A DNA stretch of 64,000 nucleotides from NCBI RefSeq assembly GCF_032051675.1, contig NZ_CP116968.1:3775001-3839000 (forward strand), given 5' to 3'. The DNA comes from Candidatus Nitrospira neomarina. GTDB taxonomy: Bacteria; Nitrospirota; Nitrospiria; Nitrospirales; UBA8639. The position numbers and the translations under genes are program-made. The notes beneath the pieces were generated by a model, which had not been told where the DNA came from, did no database searches, and was given only the letters and a program-made list of their open reading frames with translations. This document shows, in pieces, positions 33,555 to 43,084 of the stretch (positions within the stretch are counted from its first letter, which is position 1; each line of letters opens with the position of its first letter).

Positions 33555-34328
33555 ATGAAGCTCACCATACTAGGTTCAGGAACCAATATTCATCCGACAC
33601 GCGCTGCGGCCGGGTATGTATTCGAGACGGACCGGCCTATTCTACTGGATTTTGGTCCAAGAACGCTCTCAAATTTATTACAAACCGGCATAGATCGCCA
33701 TACGATTCAACACTTACTCTTTACCCATTACCATGCGGATCATTTTTCTGATTTTATTCCATTTTTCTTTGATGCCGTATGCCATTCAAAGTTCTCGCAG
33801 GTTCGACCGGACCTCACGATTTATGGTCCGCGCGGGACCCAACGACTCTTTCGGACCATGTTCCGGACATTCCCTAGTTTTTCGGATTCACCCTTTCGGG
33901 TGACTCTCAAAGAGGTCCATGATCGGCCGTTTGTGATCGGCCACACACACATCACGCCCTTGCCCATGACCCATTCTGAGCAACAGATCTGTCTTGGCTA
34001 TCGTCTTGAGTATCAGGGCCGGTCAGCGGCTGTTTCGGGAGATGCGATGGCCTCATCGAACCTGGTTCGCTTATGTCGGGATGCTGATCTGGCGGTCTTG
34101 GACTGCTCTTTTTCGTCTCATCAACCAGGTGGATCGCATATGCATGCAGAAGAATGCGGAAAAGTCGCAGAAAAAGCCAATATCAAAAAACTTGTTCTTT
34201 CGCATTTCTATGAAACGGCCGATCGGTCGAATGTCGTGGCCCAAGCCCGCCGATTTTTTTCAGGACCAGTCATCAAAGGCAAAGATCTTCTAACCTTGCA
34301 AGTCGGGAAAGCTTCCCAGGTTATCTAG
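33555..34328 (+). CDS. RNase Z-like metallo-beta-lactamase-fold hydrolase
   Basis: This 257-aa protein starts at the ATG at 33555, giving MKLTILGSGTNIHPTRAAAG; the longer frame is unsupported. Metal-binding motifs: LFTHYHADHFSDF (HxHxDH), PMTHSE, AVSGDAM, and LSHFYET with the terminal His. The fold and order match the RNase Z/arylsulfatase-like branch of MBL proteins. No long exosite is present, so the substrate (tRNA, sulfate ester or phosphodiester) is open. Confidence 0.88.
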   Translation: MKLTILGSGTNIHPTRAAAGYVFETDRPILLDFGPRTLSNLLQTGIDRHTIQHLLFTHYHADHFSDFIPFFFDAVCHSKFSQVRPDLTIYGPRGTQRLFRTMFRTFPSFSDSPFRVTLKEVHDRPFVIGHTHITPLPMTHSEQQICLGYRLEYQGRSAAVSGDAMASSNLVRLCRDADLAVLDCSFSSHQPGGSHMHAEECGKVAEKANIKKLVLSHFYETADRSNVVAQARRFFSGPVIKGKDLLTLQVGKASQVI

Positions 34329-34438
34329 ATTTGATGACGATCCTATGACCCACTGCCTGCAGGTCGGCCAATCGGCATCACGCTCAAGCCCAGGGCGGAC
34401 CTTGTCTGAGCCATAGCCAACCCAAATGATGTTACTTA

Positions 34439-36493
34439 TCACACGTTTCCTCCATGCTTCTGCCCCAAGACTTGATGAAGAGCAATGGCAAGATCTCGAA
34501 TCAAGAGAGGTTTCCTTAAACAGGTTTTAATTCCTGTCGCTTGGCCTTTCATAGATTCACTGCTTTGATCGAAACTGGTGCAAAGAATAATTGGGATGTT
34601 AGGTCTAATCTGCAAAACCTCGCGTGCCAACACTTCACCGGTCATGTGAGGCATGGTCATATCAGTAATCACCGCATGAAAAGCGTCCGGAGCGTTACGG
34701 AAAACCTCCAGTGCTTCCACGCTGCTCGTTCGAACCTCGACCGTATATCCGAGATCCTCTAAAGCTTGCTTCCAGAGAAAAGCCAGGACCTCCTCATCAT
34801 CCACAAATAAAATATGTCCACTCCCTCCGGGGATGGAATCCTCAGAAGGTGTCTCAACTGCAGCAGGCACGTCGAGATGAGGGAGATCGATTTCAAAGAC
34901 AGTACCCTGCTCTGGTGCACTTTCAACTCTGATAACCCCTCCGTATTTGGTGATAATGCTGTGTCCTATTGCTAGACCCAAGCCGGTTCCACCCGACTCC
35001 TCTTTTGTGGTGAAATAGGGTTTGAATATCTGCTCACGTACCTCGGAGGCCATACCAAGGCCTGTATCGGCTACGGTGATCCGAACATAAGCTCCTGGGT
35101 TCTGATGTAGTTGGGAAGCAGCGACTTCTGAGGTTACTTCGATAGACTCCAACCGTATTTTCAGGATGCCCCCCTTCTTCCGCATTGCATGGTAAGCGTT
35201 CGTGCAGAGGTTCATCATCACCTGATGAATCTGTGTGGGATCTGCCAAAATGACATCTGATTCCGTGTTGTAGTGTTGCTGGACCTCAATGGTGGCAGGC
35301 AGGGATGCCCGAAGCAGCGACAGGGCTTCCTGAATGATTGGGCGAAGCTGTATTGGTCTCTGCCCCTGTTCACTTTGACGGCTGAATGCGAGGACCTGCC
35401 TAACAAGATCTTTAGCTCGTTTCCCAGCCGCGAGCACTTCTTGTAGGTTGCTATAGATTCGGCTCTCCTTTTGAACGAGATGCATACTGAGATCAGCGTA
35501 TACCAGGATCGCCGACAAGATATTATTGAAATCATGAGCAATTCCACCAGCGAGAACGCCCATGACTTCCATCTTTTGCGCTTGGCGAAGTTGTGTCTCC
35601 GCTTGATTAAGAGCCTCCTCGGCTTTCTGGCGTTCAGTAATATCAAGAACGATCCCCACGAACACTGGTGAAGATTCAAAAGTTGAGCACTCGAGATGCA
35701 TCTCGACCGGATACGTCGTCCCATCCTTTCGTCGGTGAGCAGAGATAAACTGAACACGGTGTTGATTCCCAATCCGGAGTGCTTCGAGCTGTTCTCTAAG
35801 CGGCCCAGGAGAAACCTCTTCCAAAAGATTGGGAAGCGAGAGGCATCGAAGCTCCTCCATCGAATACCCAAGGTTTTCCCGTGCACCCTTATTCACCAGT
35901 ATCAATCGTAGGGTTTCACCATCAAACACATAGAGCTCGTTCAAGGAGGTCTCTAAGATCCGTCCAAATTCTGCTTGTCTCTCTTCCGCATGTTTGCGCT
36001 CTGTGATTTCTTTTTCAAGGTCCAGCATCTTTTTCTCTAGCTTCATCACCAGCCGTTCGCTATATAACTGGAAGACTTCCTTCTCATCCTGTGAATCAGG
36101 CGGTTTAGAAATGACCTTGCCTTGTTTTCTATCGCTGACTATTCCTTTTATAATCTTCATGAATTCATCCGGCTCTTTGGGCTTCCGAATAAATCTGTCA
36201 GCTCCTAATCCTAGAGCGAACTCTTCATCTTTTTCGTCCGTATACGTAGCTGTATAGAAAACCAATGGGATCGCTTTCAATTGTTCTTCTTTCTTGACAT
36301 TCCGACAAAGCTGAAAACCATCCATGACAGGCATAAGAATGTCAGAAACTATGAGATCAAAGTTTTTCACATGAAGTTTTTCCAGAGCCTGGGCTCCGTT
36401 ATTCGCTGTCTCAACCTCATACCCATTTCCCTTCAACAGAAAGTCTAAGAGATAGAGATTCTCTTTTTTATCATCCACGATTAGGATTCTCAT
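34439..36493 (-). CDS. Hybrid sensor kinase: receiver-PAS-histidine kinase-receiver
   Basis: This 684-aa soluble protein has an N-terminal receiver (Asp51 in VSDILMP), a coiled linker (about 145-175), and a PAS domain (about 175-290: RILETSLNELYVFDGETLRL). Next come HisKA with GIAHDFNNILS and HATPase with DTGLGMASEVREQIF and GGTGLGLAIGHSI. The C-terminal receiver contains HILFVDDEE and ITDMTMPHMTG. It receives input through the first receiver, probably from the upstream kinase, and relays to the last. It lies 25 bp after the response regulator stop, third in the operon. Confidence 0.93.
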   Translation of the reverse strand: MRILIVDDKKENLYLLDFLLKGNGYEVETANNGAQALEKLHVKNFDLIVSDILMPVMDGFQLCRNVKKEEQLKAIPLVFYTATYTDEKDEEFALGLGADRFIRKPKEPDEFMKIIKGIVSDRKQGKVISKPPDSQDEKEVFQLYSERLVMKLEKKMLDLEKEITERKHAEERQAEFGRILETSLNELYVFDGETLRLILVNKGARENLGYSMEELRCLSLPNLLEEVSPGPLREQLEALRIGNQHRVQFISAHRRKDGTTYPVEMHLECSTFESSPVFVGIVLDITERQKAEEALNQAETQLRQAQKMEVMGVLAGGIAHDFNNILSAILVYADLSMHLVQKESRIYSNLQEVLAAGKRAKDLVRQVLAFSRQSEQGQRPIQLRPIIQEALSLLRASLPATIEVQQHYNTESDVILADPTQIHQVMMNLCTNAYHAMRKKGGILKIRLESIEVTSEVAASQLHQNPGAYVRITVADTGLGMASEVREQIFKPYFTTKEESGGTGLGLAIGHSIITKYGGVIRVESAPEQGTVFEIDLPHLDVPAAVETPSEDSIPGGSGHILFVDDEEVLAFLWKQALEDLGYTVEVRTSSVEALEVFRNAPDAFHAVITDMTMPHMTGEVLAREVLQIRPNIPIILCTSFDQSSESMKGQATGIKTCLRKPLLIRDLAIALHQVLGQKHGGNV

Positions 36494-36518
36494 GTTCTTC
36501 TCACTTCATAGCGATTAT

Positions 36519-36878
36519 CTACATGTGTTTTCCTAACTCTTCCATAAAGGTGTCGGGATTAAGGGGCTTTTCGATATAACCGGTACAGCCAGCAGCGAGG
36601 GATCTCTCCCTGTCACCAGGCATGGCATAAGAAGTAAAAGCGATAATAGGAACCTTTGACCCTATCTCAGAGGCTCGTATCCTTTTTGTGGCTTCAAGGC
36701 CATTGAGGTCAGGAAGCTGTATATCCATGATAATCATATCGAGCTTTTCTTTGAGTGCCAATTCAATTGCCTGCGCTCCATTTCTTGCCTCGATGACCTC
36801 ATGCCCATGTTGCTGGAGGATGAACCTTGCCAAATACATATTGGTTTCGTTGTCATCAACTAACAAGATTTTCTTCAA
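36519..36878 (-). CDS. Single-domain response regulator
   Basis: This 119-aa receiver has DDN at 8-10, phospho-acceptor Asp52 in IIMDIQLPD, Thr in AFTSYAM and Lys in GYIEKPLN. There is no output domain. Its start overlaps the upstream kinase stop by 4 bp (ATGA type), so translation is coupled. It resembles DivK-like relay proteins that link kinases. Confidence 0.93.
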   Translation of the reverse strand: MKKILLVDDNETNMYLARFILQQHGHEVIEARNGAQAIELALKEKLDMIIMDIQLPDLNGLEATKRIRASEIGSKVPIIAFTSYAMPGDRERSLAAGCTGYIEKPLNPDTFMEELGKHM

Positions 36879-37966
36879 TCCTTTGATTCCTCCTTATACC
36901 TCAGGGGTAGAACAACGGTAAATTCACTCCCCTCGCCATAACGACTCTTGGCCCAGACCTCGCCCCGAAGTAGATTGACCAGCTTCTTGGTGAGATACAA
37001 TCCAAGTCCGGTTCCCTCTTGCCGTTTGGTAATGGACACCCCAACCTGTTGAAAGGGTTCAAAGAGCTCATGCATGTCCTCTCCTTTGATCCCTATCCCG
37101 GTATCCCTGACCGTGATCTCTACTTTTTCATCGTTTAACGCCTTGGCTGCCACCTCTATGGTTCCATGGTCAGTGAATTTTACAGCATTGCTGCACAGAT
37201 TCAACAAAACCTGTTTTGTGCGTCTTTTATCACTGAAGATCGTGATGTCTTCGGGTACGTTCGTGAGAAGTTCCAAGCCCTTGGTCTGAGCAGCAGGAGA
37301 GACACTCTCCTTCGTCTCGGTCACCACCTCATCAATGCCAAATTCCTCAAGGCAAAAGTCTATTTTCCCAGCCTCAATCTTAGACACATCCAAAACGTCG
37401 TTGATGAGGGTTAGAAGATGATTGGCGCTGTTCTTCACCATGCCAAGCTGTTTGCTTTGCTCATCGGTAATCTCGCCAGCCATTCCCTTCAACATGATCC
37501 CCGTAAAGCCAATAATGGAGTTCAACGGTGTCCTAAGCTCGTGGCTCATGCTGGCAAGGAAGACAGATTTGTGACGATTGGCACGGTGAAGATAAATGTT
37601 TGCCTGTTCAAGCTCTCCAGTTTTGGCCTCAAGATCACGGGTTCGCTCCTTGACTAGCTCTTCTAGCTGCTCCTGATACTTTTGCAGTTCTTCTTGTGTC
37701 CTTTTCCGTTCATCGATTTCCTCGATGAGCTGTTGTCGAAGAGTATCGTGCCGATGCGAAACGATGAAAGCCACTATACCAGCGCAAAGACTGCCGAAAA
37801 TGATGGTAGTCACCTGCGATTGCCATCGTTCGAAATCGGGATAAAAGAATTCTTCGACCAACTCAAATGTAGTCAACCCCAGGAGAACAAGCAGATAAGT
37901 GAGAATTACCGAGTTCATTGTTTTCTTGGCCGGGATCGACCCCCAGATTTGTTGAAGGTATTTCAT
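36875..37966 (-). CDS. Membrane histidine kinase
   Basis: This 363-aa protein starts at the ATG at 37966 with GGAG 8 nt upstream. Two membrane helices (about 18-36 and 55-72) have almost no periplasmic loop. A long coiled coil follows (about 75-140), then HisKA with SMSHELRTPLNSIIGF and HATPase with NLCSNAVKF, RDTGIGI and GTGLGLYLTKKLV. It lacks a periplasmic sensor domain, so it may sense the membrane or a partner. It is first in a three-gene phosphorelay operon. Confidence 0.93.
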   Translation of the reverse strand: MKYLQQIWGSIPAKKTMNSVILTYLLVLLGLTTFELVEEFFYPDFERWQSQVTTIIFGSLCAGIVAFIVSHRHDTLRQQLIEEIDERKRTQEELQKYQEQLEELVKERTRDLEAKTGELEQANIYLHRANRHKSVFLASMSHELRTPLNSIIGFTGIMLKGMAGEITDEQSKQLGMVKNSANHLLTLINDVLDVSKIEAGKIDFCLEEFGIDEVVTETKESVSPAAQTKGLELLTNVPEDITIFSDKRRTKQVLLNLCSNAVKFTDHGTIEVAAKALNDEKVEITVRDTGIGIKGEDMHELFEPFQQVGVSITKRQEGTGLGLYLTKKLVNLLRGEVWAKSRYGEGSEFTVVLPLRYKEESKD

Positions 37967-38293
37967 CACTAGGGCTCCACGGCTTGGTTGTGAAAGCCTC
38001 ACGGCAGGAATTGCCAGCCTGTTTTCTGCCGGATCAACTTGATTTTAACGTCCCTCTATTGCACTCAACACGATTTCGTTGTTGAGCCATACCGCGTATC
38101 AAGACTTCGGATTAGGTGGCTTAGACTAGCCCTTGAGGTGAAAAAGTGCAAAAAACGACTGATCGAGAGATCAGAAAGCACAAAACTTTAAAAGATCGGC
38201 TGAACTGGGAAAGGAAAAATAATGGCCCTATTGGGGCAATCTTGGACGCATCATGCGCTATCTCGAATGATGGTCACTTATTTGGGAAAGTCT
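37967..38293. other. Intergenic region upstream of the signalling operon
   Basis: This should carry the promoter of the kinase operon (minus) and the 3' end of the SirB1-like gene. No strong terminator or sigma70 consensus is apparent; a plus-strand frame at 38146-38484 is antisense to the SirB1-like gene. Confidence 0.3.
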
Positions 38294-39205
38294 TTAGGAA
38301 GAGGGATCCTGATCGGCGGAAGAGTCCTCCAGGATTTGAAGCAGGGACTGTATTCGCTCCGTCATGGGATTCTGTTCTTCCCGCTCATAAATACTCAACA
38401 GGTTTCGGAGCATGCGGGCAAGAATCAAACGTGTCGGACTCTTTTCCAAAAACTCAGGAGAATAGTCCAAACCGGATGCCGTAATAAATTGTTCACAGTC
38501 TTGTTCCCGTAAGAGTGCCCCACCGTTAAAGCAATCCACAAATTGCGGAATCGGCTCTCCTTCAATCTTCACCAGGAAATGTCCCGGCATTCCGACCCCG
38601 GAGAGGGGCAAATTTAAACGGTTTCCCACAAACACGTAGATGGCCGAGAGAGAGATGGGAATCCCTTGCCGGGATTCGATAACCCGATGCAGATAGCTAT
38701 TGTCTGGGTCGTGGTAATGGATGCGGTTTCCGGAAAATCCCTTGTCTTTAAAGAGGAACGCGCTGAGGAGTCTGGCGACTTTCCCCGGCGCTGAATCTTC
38801 GGAATGCCATTTTTTTCGAAATTCTTCCGTGAGCTGATCGAGGCACTGCTGATAATGGGGAATATCGACATCCGGATAGGCGATCTTGGCGATGAGGAAG
38901 GCCCCCTGCTCCCAATCCATCTGCCGGGAGCAATGGGTAACAAACGTGCTGAATTCCTCTTTGAGTTGCTCAAAAAGAATTTCATTTTTGACAAAAGCAA
39001 CCCGGGATTCCAATGCCGTATCATCTGCGCCGGCTTTTTCCAGAAATGGTAAGGCTGAGGGCCCAATACGGACGAATTCGTCCTGGATCGTTTTGGCGAC
39101 CTGTTCGTTGGGGTCGGATAACAAACGAAGCAGAGCCTGAATTTTTGTCTCCGAAGGCGAGTGCAAGAAAGTTCGTCCCGGGTAAATACGACAACGCCTC
39201 CCCAA
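38294..39205 (-). CDS. SirB1/transglutaminase-like family protein
   Basis: This protein of about 300 aa has N-terminal HEAT-like helices (about 15-75). The SirB1 N-terminal domain follows with GNRIHYHDPDNSYLHRVIESRQGIPISLSAIYVFVGNRL and GVGMPGHFLVKIEGE. In the transglutaminase-like fold the usual catalytic Cys position reads Ser/Ala here, so enzymatic activity is doubtful. The start is uncertain: no ATG or GTG fits, a TTG at 39205 lies inside a hairpin, and a TTG at 39166 is also in frame. It lies downstream of the ABC permease gene on the same strand. Confidence 0.8.
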   Translation of the reverse strand: MGRRCRIYPGRTFLHSPSETKIQALLRLLSDPNEQVAKTIQDEFVRIGPSALPFLEKAGADDTALESRVAFVKNEILFEQLKEEFSTFVTHCSRQMDWEQGAFLIAKIAYPDVDIPHYQQCLDQLTEEFRKKWHSEDSAPGKVARLLSAFLFKDKGFSGNRIHYHDPDNSYLHRVIESRQGIPISLSAIYVFVGNRLNLPLSGVGMPGHFLVKIEGEPIPQFVDCFNGGALLREQDCEQFITASGLDYSPEFLEKSPTRLILARMLRNLLSIYEREEQNPMTERIQSLLQILEDSSADQDPSS

Positions 39206-39219
39206 AGAAAAAGAGGCGT
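39194..39219 (-). terminator. Hairpin between ABC permease and SirB1-like gene
   Basis: ACGCCTC (39194-39200) and GAGGCGT (39213-39219) form a 7-bp stem with a T-rich loop on the minus strand. The GGGGAGG that could serve the downstream gene lies in the stem, so it might end the ABC operon or hide the ribosome site. Confidence 0.45.
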
Positions 39220-39253
39220 CCCGTCGAGGAGTTTATAATGTGGTAAAAGAGCG

Positions 39254-40033
39254 TTAGCCGACCGAGCGCCTGAACGCGCGGGCACCCCCATAGAGACACA
39301 GGGCGTCGAAGACGGCGAGGACTCCAAGGGCGATAGCTACCTGAGGGAGCGCCTCGCTCCAACCGGTAAGAATCAACGGCCGGATGGCATCAATGACCCA
39401 GGTCATCGGATTGAAAAATGCCAGTGATTTCATCCAACCCGGCATTGCCGCTAATGGTACGAGCGCGGAACTGAGAAAGATCATCGGGAGCGAGAGGAAG
39501 CCCAACACCGAGAAGAAATCTCCATGACTTTTCACGGAAAACGCCATGGCCATGGAAATGGCGGTGAGCCCGACACCAAACAGCATGCCGATCACCAGAA
39601 TGAGTGCGATCCCTAATATCCCGGTTTCCGCACTCACTCCAAATAGAAAGGCCACGCCCAGAATAACCAGAATTTGCATGGCGGTGATGGCCATCACAAA
39701 TAAAAACCGGCTAAGGATTACGGACGATCGTCTGATAGGGGTTGCCATTAGTCGTTCCAGGAACCCGTTTTCTTTATCAAACAGTAAGTCGACGCCACCG
39801 GCCAGCCCGTTATTGAGAACGGTCATCACGACAACACCGGCTGCAAGAAAACTCATGTAATTCGGGGCTTGGACGACCTGTATATCGGCTGCTCGCTGAA
39901 ACAGGTTGCCGAAAAAGATGAGCCAAAACAGCATGGGCTGTATCAGCGTAAACAACATACTGAACTTTTCCCGGCTCAATCGCTTGACCCATCGATTGGT
40001 CAGGGCAAGTACCTCTTGAATTTGCTCATTCAT
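39254..40033 (-). CDS. ABC-2 type transporter permease
   Basis: This 259-aa protein has six predicted membrane helices, including PMLFWLIFFGNLF, MSFLAAGVVVMTVL, FLFVMAITAMQILVILG, ALILVIGMLFGVGLTAI and FLSLPMIFLSSALVPL. The ABC-2 signature region FFNPMTWVIDAIRPLI is near the C terminus. It resembles DrrB/NodJ-type exporters of drugs, lipids or polysaccharides. The ATPase gene lies 44 bp upstream on the same strand. The substrate is not determined. Confidence 0.93.
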   Translation of the reverse strand: MNEQIQEVLALTNRWVKRLSREKFSMLFTLIQPMLFWLIFFGNLFQRAADIQVVQAPNYMSFLAAGVVVMTVLNNGLAGGVDLLFDKENGFLERLMATPIRRSSVILSRFLFVMAITAMQILVILGVAFLFGVSAETGILGIALILVIGMLFGVGLTAISMAMAFSVKSHGDFFSVLGFLSLPMIFLSSALVPLAAMPGWMKSLAFFNPMTWVIDAIRPLILTGWSEALPQVAIALGVLAVFDALCLYGGARAFRRSVG

Positions 40034-40077
40034 GGAGAAAACCTTTCCAGAACAGTGAAAAACTACAGGATAAGATC

Positions 40078-41052
40078 TTAGGTCGTGGGTTCAGGGGGTT
40101 GGTCTTTGAGGGACCGGCCTGTGTGAGCCACAAACACGTCGTCCAGCCTCGGCCGATGATATTCGATTCCATCGAGGAGACATCCTACTCGATTTGTGGC
40201 CTCGAGAATAGCAGGCAATGCCTTCTCGGGAGCATCGACGCGGATATCAAGCCCTTGTGGAGTGGGACGAATGGCACGTATGAAGGGCAAGGCTTTCAAA
40301 GCGGTTGAGAGGGTTTCGAGAACCTGAGGCTGCGGGTCTCCAAGAGTGAGCCAGACGCCATCGCCACCCAAACTGGCCTTTAAGTCCTTTGGAGAGCCAA
40401 TGGCGCGGATTTCGCCGCGGTCAATGATAGCAATTCGATCACAAAGCTGGTCGGCTTCATCCAGGTAATTGGTGGTCATGACGATGGTCATGCCCTGCTC
40501 GCGCAATTTCCGCAGGTATTGCCAGATATTGAGGCGGCTTTGAACGTCAAGTCCGAGTGTGGGTTCGTCCAAAAAGAGTACTTTGGGATTGGGCAATAAA
40601 CCGCAGGCAATATCCAATTTGCGTTTCATCCCACCGGAATATCCTTTGGCCACGCGATCGGCATGTTCTTCCAGATCGACCAGCTTCAGGAGCGATGCAA
40701 TCCTGGTGAGGGCTTCATTTTTTGGGAGATGATAGAGATCCGCAAGCAACAGCAGATGTTCCCGACCGGTAAGAAAGCGGTCGATAGCCCGTTCTTGCGG
40801 AACGTAGCCGATCATCCGTCGAATAGTATCGGCTTCTTTGGCGACATCATGTCCGAAAATGGTTGCGGTCCCGGATGTGGGACTGAGGGTCGTAATTAAA
40901 ATTCGAAGCGTGGTACTCTTCCCTGCCCCATTGGGTCCCAGTAGGCCAAAAATTTCTCCTTGCATGACGGAGAGGGAAAGATTCTTCACCGCGGTCACGG
41001 TGTCGTAGGTTTTCCCCAGCCCTTTAACCTCAATGGCAACGGCATCAGACAT
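40078..41052 (-). CDS. ABC transporter ATP-binding protein (DrrA family)
   Basis: This 324-aa protein has Walker A GPNGAGKST, a Q-loop region, signature SGGMKRKLDIACGL, Walker B KVLFLDEPTLGLD, and a switch at MTTNYLDEADQLCDRI. The C-terminal extension of about 90 residues is typical of the DrrA/CcmA-type exporters. It pairs with the permease downstream. It starts 6 bp after the Lon-domain gene's stop, so all three may be one operon. Confidence 0.95.
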   Translation of the reverse strand: MSDAVAIEVKGLGKTYDTVTAVKNLSLSVMQGEIFGLLGPNGAGKSTTLRILITTLSPTSGTATIFGHDVAKEADTIRRMIGYVPQERAIDRFLTGREHLLLLADLYHLPKNEALTRIASLLKLVDLEEHADRVAKGYSGGMKRKLDIACGLLPNPKVLFLDEPTLGLDVQSRLNIWQYLRKLREQGMTIVMTTNYLDEADQLCDRIAIIDRGEIRAIGSPKDLKASLGGDGVWLTLGDPQPQVLETLSTALKALPFIRAIRPTPQGLDIRVDAPEKALPAILEATNRVGCLLDGIEYHRPRLDDVFVAHTGRSLKDQPPEPTT

Positions 41053-41058
41053 GGTGTG

Positions 41059-41808
41059 TTATCCTTGTGCCGTTCGAAGATCGGCAAGTTTAAAGCGGAT
41101 GAGATCAATCAGGCGGCGAGCTTGCTGGATGAGATGGCCGGATTCAAGTAAAAATTGTTTTTCCACGGGTGACAAATCAAGACCGGCTGAAAGGTTATGA
41201 ACCAGAATGGAATCCGTGAGTTTGCCAGAAGCGATCACCTGACACAACTCATGAGCCTTTTTCCAGGTCAAATATTCTTGGGTAATTTGCTCCAGATTAA
41301 TGCGGGTTTCGATGTCCAGGGAGGGTGCGCCCTTTTGTGCATTCGGAATAATTCGTGCTTGGCGGTAGGGCGTTGAGACCTCTTGCTCTTCAAAGGTACA
41401 TCGCTGAAGGCCTTGCAACACAATATTAAGCCGACCGTCAGCCAGTTTGTGTGAGCTGATAATTCGCCCCACACATCCGATGGGATAAATCGGCGGATCC
41501 GCCTCATACTCGTCTTCCCAACCGTCCTTGAGCAAGACCATGCCAATGCAATCTCCCTGACCGGATGCGTCATGCACCATTTCCCGGTAACGGGGTTCAA
41601 AGATGTGTAGTGGCAAATAGGTTTCAGGGAAAAACACGACGTTGGGCAGTGGAAAAATTGGCACGCTGTCCGGTATCGGAAATTTGCCGAATTCGGCTGA
41701 TGGAAAATCTGAAGGCATAGGGTACGATAGCGGAGAATTTTCGGGAAAGTCAACGTAAAATCGTGACCCAAAGGAGTTCGGCAAACTGAGAAAATCCTTG
41801 TGTGCCAA
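41059..41808 (-). CDS. Lon N-terminal (LAN) domain protein
   Basis: This frame codes for up to 249 aa. An ATG at 41718 (MPSDFPSAEFGKF) gives a more typical family length of about 219 aa; no ribosome site separates the options. The LAN domain is clear: VPIFPLPNVVFFPETYLPLHIFEPRYREMV, IGCVGRIISSHKLADGRLNIVLQGLQR, then a helical C-terminal region (about 175-245). Stand-alone LAN proteins lack the Lon ATPase and protease and may bind unfolded proteins. It is upstream of the ABC operon. Confidence 0.88.
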   Translation of the reverse strand: MAHKDFLSLPNSFGSRFYVDFPENSPLSYPMPSDFPSAEFGKFPIPDSVPIFPLPNVVFFPETYLPLHIFEPRYREMVHDASGQGDCIGMVLLKDGWEDEYEADPPIYPIGCVGRIISSHKLADGRLNIVLQGLQRCTFEEQEVSTPYRQARIIPNAQKGAPSLDIETRINLEQITQEYLTWKKAHELCQVIASGKLTDSILVHNLSAGLDLSPVEKQFLLESGHLIQQARRLIDLIRFKLADLRTAQG

Positions 41809-41899
41809 GGGATTTGTACGCTATGTAAGGTCGTGGTATAAACGGAAGGATGAAGTGGACGACGGCCTTCACCCACGCGACGATTCTGCAGGTCTTGAG

Positions 41900-43042
41900 G
41901 TGAGCACGAGATCTTTGTGGCGAGAGATCTCGCTCCTGTTCATGTTTTCACTCCCTGGGGTTTCGGAAGTCTTTGGAGAGACCCCAGGCGTTGGATATCA
42001 CGAATTTACTCCTGCCCGCCCCGGATACGTCTATGCGTTCCCCCGGGACCATGGCAGTCATGAGCAATTTCAGACAGAGTGGTGGTATTTTACCGGACAT
42101 CTGTCCACCACGACTGGTCGACGGTTTGGGTACGAATTGACCTTTTTTCGTCGTGGAATTGACTCACCCGATGCCTGGAGCAATCCTTCTGCATGGGCCA
42201 TGCGACACCTGTATTTTGCCCATTTCGCGTTAACCGACGAAGCGAATGAGCAATTCCAGTTTGCAGAGAAGCTGAGTCGTGCCGGAATCAACAAGGCCGG
42301 AGCTGAAGCGGATCGGCTCCATGTGTGGATCGATCGGTGGGTGCTGAAGACGGTGGCACCCGATCATGGACAATTTCATCTTCAGGCGCAGGCTGAAGAT
42401 TTTTCCATTGATTTGATACTCGAATCGAGTAAACCCCCCGTTATTCACGGCACAGACGGGGTGAGCCGGAAAGGCCGGGAAGCAGAGGCCACTTCCCATT
42501 ATTATTCAATGACTCGACTTCAGACAACTGGATCGGTGGTGGTACAGGGGGTGCCTTTGGCGGTCAACGGCGTAAGTTGGATGGATCATGAGTTTGGATC
42601 TGCAGACCTCTCGGACGGTCTCGTTGGATGGGATTGGTTCAGCCTGCAACTTGAGAATGATTATGACATCATGGCCTATGGTCTTCGCCGTGAGGATGGA
42701 ACCTTTGATGCGGCATCCAGTGGAACATTGGTGAGGCCGGATGGATCCTCGACATCCATTTCTCTTGAAGCCCTTAATGTAAGCGTGCAAGAACATTGGA
42801 TCAGTCCGGCCAGTGGTGCGCGCTACCCTAGTCAATGGACGTTATCTATTCCGTCTGAAAAGGTGGAGTTGAATATCTCTCCCAGAATGGCCAATCAAGA
42901 ACTTATCACCAGACGAAGTACCGCCGTGACATACTGGGAAGGAGCCGTGGATGTCACCGGGCTTTGGAAGGGAGAGAATATTCATGGTCAGGGTTATGTC
43001 GAACTGACCGGATATGCCGAACCGTACCGCCCATCACGATGA
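41900..43042 (+). CDS. AttH/CrtC-type lipocalin-fold hydrolase-like protein
   Basis: From the GTG at 41900 this is a 380-aa protein with a probable signal peptide (SLLFMFSLPGVSEVFG). The frame is open back to 41798, but that part overlaps the divergent LAN gene. Family motifs: FPRDHGSHEQFQTEWWYFTGHL, FGYELTFFRRGI, MRHLYFAHFALTD, YYSMTRLQTTG, SWMDHEFGS, GWDWFSLQLEN. CrtC is a carotenoid 1,2-hydratase and AttH proteins are periplasmic relatives of unknown substrate. A BNR-repeat lipoprotein gene follows on the same strand. Confidence 0.85.
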   Translation: MSTRSLWREISLLFMFSLPGVSEVFGETPGVGYHEFTPARPGYVYAFPRDHGSHEQFQTEWWYFTGHLSTTTGRRFGYELTFFRRGIDSPDAWSNPSAWAMRHLYFAHFALTDEANEQFQFAEKLSRAGINKAGAEADRLHVWIDRWVLKTVAPDHGQFHLQAQAEDFSIDLILESSKPPVIHGTDGVSRKGREAEATSHYYSMTRLQTTGSVVVQGVPLAVNGVSWMDHEFGSADLSDGLVGWDWFSLQLENDYDIMAYGLRREDGTFDAASSGTLVRPDGSSTSISLEALNVSVQEHWISPASGARYPSQWTLSIPSEKVELNISPRMANQELITRRSTAVTYWEGAVDVTGLWKGENIHGQGYVELTGYAEPYRPSR

Positions 43043-43084
43043 CGTGTGACTTCTGGACTTTTATCAATGACAATTCATTTTAAG

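Noticed and set aside
33512-33751. Plus-strand ORF with a good AGGAGG before a GTG
   Set aside because: It overlaps the MBL-fold gene in another frame, and the MBL frame has clear metal-binding motifs.
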